Assembly: GCA_018830765.1 (NCBI GenBank)
Contig: JAHJRJ010000064.1
Coordinates: 1 to 10,568 of the forward strand
Length of the DNA stretch: 10,568 nt
Source: Bacteroidota bacterium
Lineage (GTDB): Bacteria; Bacteroidota; Ignavibacteria; UBA10030; BY39
Direction: 5' to 3'
The notes under the pieces: generated by a model
Told to the model about the DNA's origin: nothing
What the model saw: the letters and a program-made list of their open reading frames with translations, nothing else
The model's database searches: none
Made by a program: the position numbers and the translations under genes
In this document: piece by piece, positions 1 through 6,666 of the stretch
How the letters are laid out: each line of letters starts with the position of its first letter
Position numbering within the stretch: the first letter of the stretch is position 1

Positions 1-190
1 CAGGATGACAGTAAAAATGTGGGGGTAACCCCGTAGCGTAGTTAATGAAAAATAATCTCAGATTCGATATCTTTGTGTGTTAGCTCAGGGGAGAAAAATC
101 AAATTTCAGCCCATCTCAAAACTTGACTTTCGTTATACCTTTTTCTAATATACACCCGGAAACTATAAACATTTTGGCAAGTGAAATGTT
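1..190. other. Left-edge intergenic region with repeat-like fragments
   Basis: No coding frame can be supported here on either strand. The first 12 bases (CAGGATGACAGT) match, from memory, one end of a palindromic intergenic sequence common in many bacterial genomes (TCATCCTGAGC type), so the window may begin inside such a repeat. Bases 22-32 form a short GGGG-TAA-CCCC hairpin followed by CGTAGCGTAG. The right half carries the presumed promoter of the downstream operon. Confidence 0.4.
123..151 (+). promoter_or_regulatory. Sigma70-like promoter for the pcm operon
   Basis: TTGACT at 123-128 and TAATAT at 146-151 are separated by exactly 17 bases, each one or two mismatches from the consensus hexamers. 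A start site near 158 would give a leader of roughly 30 bases before the pcm ATG at 191. The prediction rests on sequence match and position only. Confidence 0.5.
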
Positions 191-919
191 ATGTCATATA
201 AATTAAAAATTCAGGGATACTCCTTTGTCGGATTATTATTTTCTATCATTTTATTCTTAATATTCAGTCCAAATATCTTTAGTCAAGAGCGGGAGAAGAA
301 GGATAGAGAAAGTATGGTGCGGTATCAAATCGAAGATAGGGGCGTGAAAGACACGCGAGTCCTTGACGCTATGCGAAAGGTTCCACGTCATAAGTTTGTT
401 CCGAAACAATACTCATCGGAGGCTTACAACGACCATCCCGTGCCCATCGGATATGGGCAAACAATTTCACAGCCGTATATCGTAGCTTTGATGACGGAGT
501 TAGTAGATTTGCAGAGAGGAGAGCGGGCGCTTGAGATCGGAACCGGTTCCGGTTACCAAGCTGCAATACTTGCCGAAATCACAGATTCTGTTTACACGAT
601 AGAAATCATAACCGAATTAGCCCAAAGCTCTAATGCAACGTTAAATCAACTTGGTTACCAAAATATTAAAGTAAAAAACGCCGATGGATATTTCGGTTGG
701 AAAGAATACGCGCCTTTCGATGCAATTGTAGTGACGGCAGCTACTGAGCACATTCCTCCTCCGCTCATTGAGCAATTGAATGAAGGTGGAAAGATGATTA
801 TCCCTGTCGGTCATGCTTTCCAAGTTCAAAACTTGATGTTGATCGAGAAAAAGGACGGCAAAATAAAATCGAGAAGTATTATCCCCGTCAGGTTCGTTCC
901 TTTTAAACGGGGCAAGTGA
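191..919 (+). CDS. pcm: Protein-L-isoaspartate O-methyltransferase, exported form
   Basis: The 242-residue protein is a PCMT-family enzyme, which uses SAM to methylate isoaspartyl residues in aged proteins and so starts their repair. Family hallmarks are present in order: VPRHKFVP (64-71), GYGQTISQPY (87-96) with the conserved TxSQP segment, SAM-binding LEIGTGSGYQ (114-123) and VTAATEHIPP (181-190). The core is of normal length and intact. The unusual part is the N-terminus: a short Lys-containing start, a hydrophobic stretch at about 12-30 and a likely cleavage after FSQ (30-32), which reads as a signal peptide. The protein may therefore act outside the cytoplasm or be membrane-anchored. No strong Shine-Dalgarno site precedes the ATG. 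Its stop overlaps the next start by one base, so the two are probably co-translated. The family call is secure; export is an inference. Confidence 0.93.
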   Translation: MSYKLKIQGYSFVGLLFSIILFLIFSPNIFSQEREKKDRESMVRYQIEDRGVKDTRVLDAMRKVPRHKFVPKQYSSEAYNDHPVPIGYGQTISQPYIVALMTELVDLQRGERALEIGTGSGYQAAILAEITDSVYTIEIITELAQSSNATLNQLGYQNIKVKNADGYFGWKEYAPFDAIVVTAATEHIPPPLIEQLNEGGKMIIPVGHAFQVQNLMLIEKKDGKIKSRSIIPVRFVPFKRGK

Positions 920-3324
920 TGAAAAAGATTGCACTGATAGTTGGTATCATCTCGGTTGCAATTATCGCATTTCAGTTATCGCTAATGCGAATACTTTCCG
1001 TTATTCAATTCCATCATTTTGCATATATGATAATCAGTGTTGCCCTACTTGGTTTCGGTGCAGCCGGAACGTTTCTCAGTATTTTTAGAGAGCGGGCGGT
1101 CAAATATTTTGATACGGTTATTTTTTTAGCTTCTTTCTTCTGTTCAGTTACTATACTTCTATCGACGGTTTTAATTCATTATCTCCGTTTTGAACCATTT
1201 CTAATATTTTGGGAATTTACGACGGCGACTTCTTTATTGCTGTTTTACATCGCTATACTTTTACCTTTCTTTTTCGGTGCGGTAGTGATATGCTTATCTT
1301 TTATGAAATATTCAGAATACATCGGTGAAATATATTTCTATAATCTATTCGGGTCTGCTTTAGGCGGTGTTTGCACAATCGGGTTGATGTGGTGGCTGGA
1401 CCCGCTAACACTTCCATACACTGTGGCGTTTCTTTCTCTCGTTTCAGCATTTCTTGGTTTCATATTTTTTCATCTAAACCGAAAGTACGTTCTTCCCCTT
1501 GCTTTACTTCTGATTATTATCATTTATGGATTTGTAAATCCAGTATCGTTCAGAGTTTCCGAATATAAAAGTCTATCTAAAACACTAAACTTACCGGATG
1601 CGAAAATTATTGAAGAAAAGATTTCTCCAATGGCTAAACTTACAACTGTCGAAAGCTCAGCGCTTCGGTATGCGCCGGGTTTAAGTTTCGGTTTTATGGG
1701 GGAGATACCGGTTCAGGTAGGACTGTTCAGCGACGGTGAATGGGTGGGAACGATCCTTAAAGATAATATTTTTGAAAAAACAGATTTTCTTAATTTTACC
1801 ACGTCGGCGTTACCGTATTATTTATTCAGATCCGATACTCTACGACCGAACGTTTTGGTAATCGGTGCGGGAACAGGTACGGAATTACGCCTCGCATCGC
1901 AGAACGAATCAAAAGATATTACTGGTATTGAACTAAATCCACAAGTGATCGAAATTTCAGAAAAATATTTGGACTTATCTAGCGCCGAAAATATTACTAA
2001 TATCCGAATGATTGCAGCCGAAGGTAGAGGTTATCTCATTCAAATCGATCAGAAATACGATATCATTGCTATTCCAATTTTAGAAGGATTCACAGCGTCG
2101 GTGGCGGGAATGCATTCGCTCTATGAGAATTATTTATTTACTCTGGAATCGATCAGCTTGATGATTAAGCGTTTAAACGACGACGGTATCTTGGCGATTA
2201 ATTGTTGGTTAAATATTCCGCCGAGACACGCCGTTAAACTCTTTGCCACGTTAGTTGAATCAGCCGGACAGACGAATATCAAAAATCCGGAGAAGCATAT
2301 TGCGGTTATCAGAAGTTGGGGAACCGTTACATTACTATTGAAAAAGTCACAGTTCAGCGAGGATGAGATAAATGCGATACGAAAATTTTGCGATGATAAC
2401 TATTTCGATGCCGTATATTTTCCGGGAATTTCGGGCGACCAAACCAACATCTACAATCAATTAGATGATGACTATTTTTACAAGTCGGCTATCGGTATCT
2501 TATCGGATAAAAGGAATGATTTTTACGACGAATATATATTTAACATAGAACCGGCGTCCGACGATAAACCGTACTTTTCGCACTTCTTGAAATTAAAAAG
2601 TTTGAATTATCTCACAGAAGTGTACGGAAAAGAATCCGTTTCAAATGTAGCATTTTATGAATTAGGATACGTTGTGTTGTTAATTACTTTCTTTCAAATC
2701 ATCGGCATAAGTATTTTGTTGATAATAATTCCGCTGTTGTTTTTAAAAAAAGAGAGGTTTACCGTTGGTGAGAAGCTTCGAACGTTAATCTATTTTGCCG
2801 GTTTAGGTATAGGTTTTATGTTCATCGAGATAGTTATGATACAAAAATTCATACTGTTTCTTTCGCATCCTGTTTATTCGGTTTCAGTTGTAATTACATC
2901 GTTGCTTTTATTCTCGGGTATCGGCAGTTGGTTTTCGCACAAGATATTTATTACGAGTCGCCATAAACATAAAATCATCATCGGTTCTTTAATCGCGATA
3001 ACGTTAATTTATCATTTTATACTGCCGGTAGTGTTTGAATCGCTGATTCATTTTCCGCTTTATTTCAAATACGTAGTTTCGATTTTATTAATTGCGCCGC
3101 AAGCATTTTTTATGGGGATGCCGTTCCCGTTGGGACTCACAAAATTATCAGAAAATTTAGCCACATTGGTACCTTGGGCTTGGGGTATAAACGGTTGTCT
3201 CTCGGTGGTCAGCGCAGTAACAGCTCCGCTGGTAGCGATGGAGTTTGGTTTTAACGCGGTAATTTTAATCGCGGCTTTTTCTTATGCAGGAGCTGCGATT
3301 GTTGGGATAAAATTTAAAGGATGA
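919..3324 (+). CDS. Polytopic membrane protein with spermidine-synthase-like domain
   Basis: The protein has 801 residues if started at ATG 919, which overlaps the pcm stop as TGATG; a GTG at 916 would add one residue. About seven membrane helices fill residues 1-207, a soluble Rossmann domain spans about 230-560 and at least five more helices occupy 595-800. The middle domain has a SAM-type loop VIGAGTGTE (314-322) and acidic GIELN (336-340). The segment PASDDKPYFSHF before the second helix block resembles the ATDDRPFFFHF-type boundary of membrane proteins often annotated 'spermidine synthase'. The aminopropyltransferase catalytic segment DSTDP is replaced by PILEG (386-390), and GGDGG by GAGTG, so polyamine synthesis is doubtful. 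The true substrate is unknown; a SAM-dependent or sensory membrane role is possible. The architecture is clear from sequence, the function is not. Confidence 0.82.
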   Translation: MKKIALIVGIISVAIIAFQLSLMRILSVIQFHHFAYMIISVALLGFGAAGTFLSIFRERAVKYFDTVIFLASFFCSVTILLSTVLIHYLRFEPFLIFWEFTTATSLLLFYIAILLPFFFGAVVICLSFMKYSEYIGEIYFYNLFGSALGGVCTIGLMWWLDPLTLPYTVAFLSLVSAFLGFIFFHLNRKYVLPLALLLIIIIYGFVNPVSFRVSEYKSLSKTLNLPDAKIIEEKISPMAKLTTVESSALRYAPGLSFGFMGEIPVQVGLFSDGEWVGTILKDNIFEKTDFLNFTTSALPYYLFRSDTLRPNVLVIGAGTGTELRLASQNESKDITGIELNPQVIEISEKYLDLSSAENITNIRMIAAEGRGYLIQIDQKYDIIAIPILEGFTASVAGMHSLYENYLFTLESISLMIKRLNDDGILAINCWLNIPPRHAVKLFATLVESAGQTNIKNPEKHIAVIRSWGTVTLLLKKSQFSEDEINAIRKFCDDNYFDAVYFPGISGDQTNIYNQLDDDYFYKSAIGILSDKRNDFYDEYIFNIEPASDDKPYFSHFLKLKSLNYLTEVYGKESVSNVAFYELGYVVLLITFFQIIGISILLIIIPLLFLKKERFTVGEKLRTLIYFAGLGIGFMFIEIVMIQKFILFLSHPVYSVSVVITSLLLFSGIGSWFSHKIFITSRHKHKIIIGSLIAITLIYHFILPVVFESLIHFPLYFKYVVSILLIAPQAFFMGMPFPLGLTKLSENLATLVPWAWGINGCLSVVSAVTAPLVAMEFGFNAVILIAAFSYAGAAIVGIKFKG

Positions 3325-3332
3325 AAAAACAA

Positions 3333-3339
3333 AAAGGAG
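3333..3339 (+). promoter_or_regulatory. Shine-Dalgarno site setting the nuclease start
   Basis: AAAGGAG ends five bases before ATG 3345. The earlier in-frame ATG at 3321 has AAAGG directly abutting it, too close for normal initiation. This favours 3345 as the real start. Confidence 0.65.
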
Positions 3340-3344
3340 AGATT

Positions 3345-3701
3345 ATGGAAAAACAACTTTATCATTACAAGGCAATAGTTGTGCAGGTTTACGACGGAGA
3401 TACCTGCACATTAGATGTGGACTTGGGATTGAACACTTGGATAAGAGGTGAGAAAGTCCGATTGAACCGGATTAACGCGCCAGAGCTGACCGGAAAATCG
3501 AAGTCGAAAGGTATAAAATCAAGAGATTATCTGCGTAGTAAAATACTCGGACAAGAAGTTTTAGTCCAAACTATTAAAGACCGCAAGGAAAAGTACGGAA
3601 GATATTTAGGCGAGATTTGGTTAACCACAAAAACCGGGAAAGTTGTAAATATCAACGATGAGATGGTCAAAGAGGGTTATGCAATTTATCAAAAGTATTG
3701 A
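3345..3701 (+). CDS. Staphylococcal-nuclease-like (SNase/TNase) small protein
   Basis: With the start at ATG 3345 the protein has 118 residues, about the size of a bare SNase domain; an upstream in-frame ATG at 3321 would add eight. SNase-family proteins cut DNA or RNA using Ca2+. The OB-fold signature is visible: VYDGDT (15-20), VRLNRINAPE (38-47) with Arg39 and Glu47 matching catalytic Arg35 and Glu43 of S. aureus nuclease, and KYGR (83-86) with Arg86 matching Arg87. The Ca2+ ligand Asp40 is replaced by Asn44, a change also found in other bacterial INAPE-type members. There is no signal peptide or membrane segment, unlike secreted nucleases, so the protein may be cytoplasmic. It is the last gene of the pcm operon. 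The family call is confident; the substrate is unknown. Confidence 0.85.
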   Translation: MEKQLYHYKAIVVQVYDGDTCTLDVDLGLNTWIRGEKVRLNRINAPELTGKSKSKGIKSRDYLRSKILGQEVLVQTIKDRKEKYGRYLGEIWLTTKTGKVVNINDEMVKEGYAIYQKY

Positions 3702-3756
3702 CTAATTGAACTAAAAAATATTCCTTTGAAGATTCGAAGATTAATTACTCTTCGCT

Positions 3757-3802
3757 CGAAGTTTATCCCGTCCCGAAGGCATTCGGGACGGGACTCTTAG
3801 CT
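3757..3802 (-). repeat. Palindromic dispersed repeat, copy A (possible 3' end hairpin)
   Basis: The core at 3766-3793 is a perfect 12-bp stem (TCCCGTCCCGAA with its complement) closed by the loop GGCA. Read on the minus strand it begins AGCTAAGAG, three bases after the CDF stop codon, and ends AACTTCG. It matches copy C at 9812-9860 on the plus strand except for one substitution and a three-base insertion. It lies between two convergent operons and could stop or stabilise both transcripts, but neither side has a U-tract, so a classical intrinsic terminator is not established. Confidence 0.8.
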
Positions 3803-3805
3803 CCC

Positions 3806-4657
3806 TCACACCGGGTCAATATGCACAAACACCTTGTTTATTTCTTTGAATGATTCCAATTCCCGTTGGACGGCTTTGCCAATGTCGTGTGAAGTTTTTG
3901 TATCAAGATTTTTATCTACTTCGATGTGAATTTCAACGTGGAAGAGATTGCCAACATAATGCGAACGTAAGTCGTTAACACCTTTTACGTGTTTAATCTT
4001 TAATGTTTTTTGGATGACATCAGCTAACATTTTTTCATCTGCGGCATGTCCCATTAAATATTTTATATTATCACGGGCTATCTGGTAACCGCCTTTGATT
4101 ATAATAAACGAGATTAGTATTCCGCCGATACCGTCAAAGATGGGATAACCTAAGAAACTTAAACCGATCCCGATCAAAGCAAATGTTGATGCAATCACAT
4201 CGTTGATGCTGTCTATCGAGCTTGCAAGAATAACAGGACTTCGCTGCTCCTTACCAACTTTTCTAAAGTGAAGATACATCGCTGTTTTTAAAACAATTGT
4301 AACGATGATAACTGCAAAAGGCAGCAAGTCGATGATTTTGACGGTGGGTTCAATTATTCTTGCAACTGACTCTTTAATAAAATTAAATCCAACAACGCCG
4401 GCAAGAATAGCGTAGAGTAGCCCGGCAATCGGTTCAGCAGCTTGATGACCAAATTGATGATTCTTATCCGCTTTTTGTTGGCTTACACGCACGCTATAAA
4501 TTGTTGCAATCGACGCGATTATATCCATTAAAGAATTAAACGCATCCGAAATCAGTGCAATACTGCCAATTGACAAACCAACAATAATTTTGATAATAAA
4601 TAAAAAAAGGTTTGAAAATAATCCAAAGATGGATGTCCTCAGTCTCTTACTAAGCAT
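3806..4657 (-). CDS. Cation diffusion facilitator, probable Mn(II) exporter
   Basis: The protein has 283 residues from the ATG at 4657, which overlaps the upstream stop as TAATG and has AAAGGA five bases before it; a start at 4696 would intrude 40 bases into cstA. CDF proteins export divalent metals by proton exchange. About six helices occupy residues 10-190, followed by a cytoplasmic domain with HVEIHIEVD (240-248) and VHIDP (278-282). The transport site in helix 2 is N41xxxD45 (FNSLMD) and in helix 5 D149xxxD153 (IDSIND). Zinc transporters usually carry His in helix 5, while N/DxxxD plus DxxxD is linked with manganese exporters of the MntE type. Mn(II) is thus the favoured substrate, by inference. 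QFGH (68-71), a conserved element after helix 2, is present. It is the last gene of its operon. Confidence 0.9.
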   Translation of the reverse strand: MLSKRLRTSIFGLFSNLFLFIIKIIVGLSIGSIALISDAFNSLMDIIASIATIYSVRVSQQKADKNHQFGHQAAEPIAGLLYAILAGVVGFNFIKESVARIIEPTVKIIDLLPFAVIIVTIVLKTAMYLHFRKVGKEQRSPVILASSIDSINDVIASTFALIGIGLSFLGYPIFDGIGGILISFIIIKGGYQIARDNIKYLMGHAADEKMLADVIQKTLKIKHVKGVNDLRSHYVGNLFHVEIHIEVDKNLDTKTSHDIGKAVQRELESFKEINKVFVHIDPV

Positions 4658-6300
4658 TATATTCCTTTGTTTTTTGGTTCGACTTGTTTTATACATTTGA
4701 AGACTTCTATAGCAACGATCACTCCTAAAATTATTAATATCGTTGCTGTGACTGCTAAAATATAATTTTTAGTAGGAATGTATTGCCAAAATAGCTGGTA
4801 AACAAGAGCGGCTTCGGTTGTAATTAACATAAAAATTGCAGGCAGCAATGTGAACCTGCGAGGCCGCTTGTAACCAAACCAGTATGCCGTCGCTACAAAT
4901 AACGCAAGGGCAGCGACCAATTGATTCGATGCTCCGAAGACAGGCCATATTATTTTCCAATTATTCCCTTGTGTCAATAGATAAGCAAGAATTAAACCGA
5001 GACTGGCTGCAATATAGCGGTTCGAGAAGAGTTTAAATTTTGTGCCCACTGACTCTTGGACAATGTAGCGGGCAAGTCTGACGGTTGTATCTAATGTCGT
5101 CAGAATGAAAGCATTCAGCATTAAAACACCGAAAGCAATTCCCATAAATAGCGGAATACCAAGAGAATTGAGCACTTTGCCTAAAGCAGTTCCGAACGTT
5201 ATATTTGCACTTTGCTTTAACAAGTCTTGAAAAATAAATCCATTCAATTCCTCAGATGGAGCTTTTCCCCAATACAACACGCTACCCATTAACACAATTA
5301 CGAGTAAAGCCAAAGCGCCTTCTGTCAGCATTCCTCCGAATGCTATTTTCTTCCCATCCGATTCTTTAGCGAGCTGCTTTGCCGACGTTCCGCTTCCAAC
5401 TAACGAATGGAAGCCAGAAATTGCACCGCAAGCGACTGTTATAAATAAAATAGGCCAAAGTGGTCCGTTACTGCTTTGTAATGAAATGAATGCGGGAGCA
5501 TTTATAGTCGGATTTGTAACAAAAAGGCCAATAAACCCGAGAACTAATCCTGCCAATAAAAGATACATAGAAAGATAGTCGCGTGGTTGCAGCAATATCC
5601 AAACCGGAATTGTGGCAGCTATGAAAGCATAAACGATGCAGAATAAAAGCCAAAAATCGTAAGACGCATAAACAGGATAGTAATCGCCGATCAATATAAA
5701 AATAAAAATTGTTATTAATGCAATTATAGTGGATATCATTAAATTAGAACCACGCCGGTAAACTGACCAACCGAAAGCAACTGCCAAGAATATCAAACCG
5801 ATAGTCGGTATTACTATTTCGGGTTTTTGTTCTAAAGTTTGAGCGGTTAGAACAGCGAAAACAGCTTGCACAAGCGCGAGCGTAAGCCAAACGAAAACCG
5901 AAAAAATCCATCTGGCAGTTTTCGATACACTACGTTCGGCAATTTCGGTAATCGAAACACCTTTTGACCTGACCGACGCCATTAAAGATGCATAATCGTG
6001 CACCGCTCCCATAAAGACAGTCCCCAGTAATATCCACAACAAAGTCGGCAGCCATCCGAAAAGCGAGAATGCTAAAATCGGTCCAATGATCGGACCTGCA
6101 CCTGCAATTGATGAAAAGTGGTGGCCAAAAAGAATAGGCGCTTTTGTGGGAACATAATCAACATTATCATAAAGCTCGTTAGCAGGTGTGACGTTAGCAT
6201 CAGACGGTTGAACGAGTTTCTGTTCAATCTTTTTACCATACCATTTATAGGCGATAACGAACCAGAGAATTCCGATTAGAGCTATTATTGAGGCGTTCAT
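4657..6300 (-). CDS. cstA: CstA-family transporter (carbon starvation protein, short form)
   Basis: The protein has 547 residues if started at the ATG at 6300 (MNASIIALIGILWF). The same frame opens at 6366, but that 22-residue extension is hydrophilic and derives from low-complexity sequence. CstA/BtsT proteins are inner-membrane importers of pyruvate or peptides induced on carbon limitation. Signatures are GHHFSSIAGAGPIIGPI (59-75), GAVHDYASL (98-106), SGFHSLVGSGTSAKQL (295-310), TTLDTTVRLARYI (401-413) and WPVFGASNQL (452-461). Many hydrophobic helices fill the rest. The C-terminus is shorter than the roughly 700-residue E. coli CstA and BtsT; such short forms occur in other bacteria. The usual small partner YbdD/YjiX is not seen; a CxxC redox protein lies upstream instead and a metal exporter downstream. 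The family is certain, the substrate unproven. Confidence 0.93.
   Translation of the reverse strand: MNASIIALIGILWFVIAYKWYGKKIEQKLVQPSDANVTPANELYDNVDYVPTKAPILFGHHFSSIAGAGPIIGPILAFSLFGWLPTLLWILLGTVFMGAVHDYASLMASVRSKGVSITEIAERSVSKTARWIFSVFVWLTLALVQAVFAVLTAQTLEQKPEIVIPTIGLIFLAVAFGWSVYRRGSNLMISTIIALITIFIFILIGDYYPVYASYDFWLLFCIVYAFIAATIPVWILLQPRDYLSMYLLLAGLVLGFIGLFVTNPTINAPAFISLQSSNGPLWPILFITVACGAISGFHSLVGSGTSAKQLAKESDGKKIAFGGMLTEGALALLVIVLMGSVLYWGKAPSEELNGFIFQDLLKQSANITFGTALGKVLNSLGIPLFMGIAFGVLMLNAFILTTLDTTVRLARYIVQESVGTKFKLFSNRYIAASLGLILAYLLTQGNNWKIIWPVFGASNQLVAALALFVATAYWFGYKRPRRFTLLPAIFMLITTEAALVYQLFWQYIPTKNYILAVTATILIILGVIVAIEVFKCIKQVEPKNKGI
4663..4668 (-). promoter_or_regulatory. Shine-Dalgarno site setting the CDF start
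   Basis: On the minus strand AAAGGA lies five bases before the ATG at 4657. It is inside the last codons of cstA and supports the short form of the CDF protein, translationally coupled through TAATG. Confidence 0.65.
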
Positions 6301-6349
6301 AGGGTTCGTTCTTTGTTCTTGGTAATTTGTAATTGGAAATTCAATAATT

Positions 6350-6607
6350 TCACTCCTTCTCTTCATTCAAAGCTGCGGTAGTTATCCAATTGTGTAGCTC
6401 TCTAATTTCAGGAATCTTTCCGGTGCATTTAATTTCTCCATTAATTGCAACTGCCGGTGTTAACAAAATTCCCCTTGTTCCAATCTCCAGAGGGTTTTCA
6501 ATTTTTACTACATCGGCATTCAGATTTAAAAAACTTAATGCATCTTTTACTTTTTTTTCTGTTTCGTTACATCGTGTGCAACCGGAACCAAATATTTCTA
6601 TTTTCAT
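6350..6607 (-). CDS. Small thioredoxin-fold redox-active disulfide protein
   Basis: The 85-residue protein has a compact thioredoxin/glutaredoxin fold: a first strand KIEIFGSG, the redox pair C10-T-R-C13, a helix rich in Lys/Glu, the cis-proline segment LLTPAVAING (48-57) and a C-terminal helix. It fits the archaeal/bacterial 'small redox-active disulfide protein 2' group (MTH895-like) better than classical thioredoxin. A third cysteine, C61, follows the last strand. There is no signal peptide, so it should be cytoplasmic. GGAAGAG lies nine bases before the ATG at 6607. It is the first gene of the minus-strand operon, 49 bases ahead of cstA. Reduction of a disulfide or delivery of a thiol-bound metal are possible roles; the partner is unknown. 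Confidence 0.88.
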   Translation of the reverse strand: MKIEIFGSGCTRCNETEKKVKDALSFLNLNADVVKIENPLEIGTRGILLTPAVAINGEIKCTGKIPEIRELHNWITTAALNEEKE

Positions 6608-6634
6608 TCTTTATATCTCTTCCATTAATTTTTA

Positions 6635-6666
6635 CAAATATATGGCAATTTTATATTATTATCAAT
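6635..6666 (-). promoter_or_regulatory. Bacteroidota-type promoter for the redox-cstA-CDF operon
   Basis: Read on the minus strand, TATATTTG (6642-6635) fits the TAnnTTTG -7 box, and ATTG (6666-6663) lies 20 bases upstream, close to the -33 TTTG box. The inferred start near 6628 would leave a leader of about 20 bases before the ATG at 6607. AT-rich sequence makes chance matches likely. Confidence 0.4.

Noticed and set aside
22..32. Structured RNA gene or riboswitch at the left edge
   Set aside because: Only a 4-bp stem is seen and no known riboswitch core could be matched.
641..934. Minus-strand 97-codon frame over pcm
   Set aside because: It lies wholly over conserved PCMT motifs, lacks a ribosome site and shows no protein family signature.
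3766..3793. Rho-independent terminator
   Set aside because: The stem is strong, but no run of T follows it on either strand and the sequence is shared with a dispersed repeat; kept as a repeat with possible 3'-end role.
6390..6641. Plus-strand coding frame antisense to the redox gene
   Set aside because: The opposite strand has clear thioredoxin-fold motifs and a Shine-Dalgarno site; the plus-strand translation has no recognisable features.
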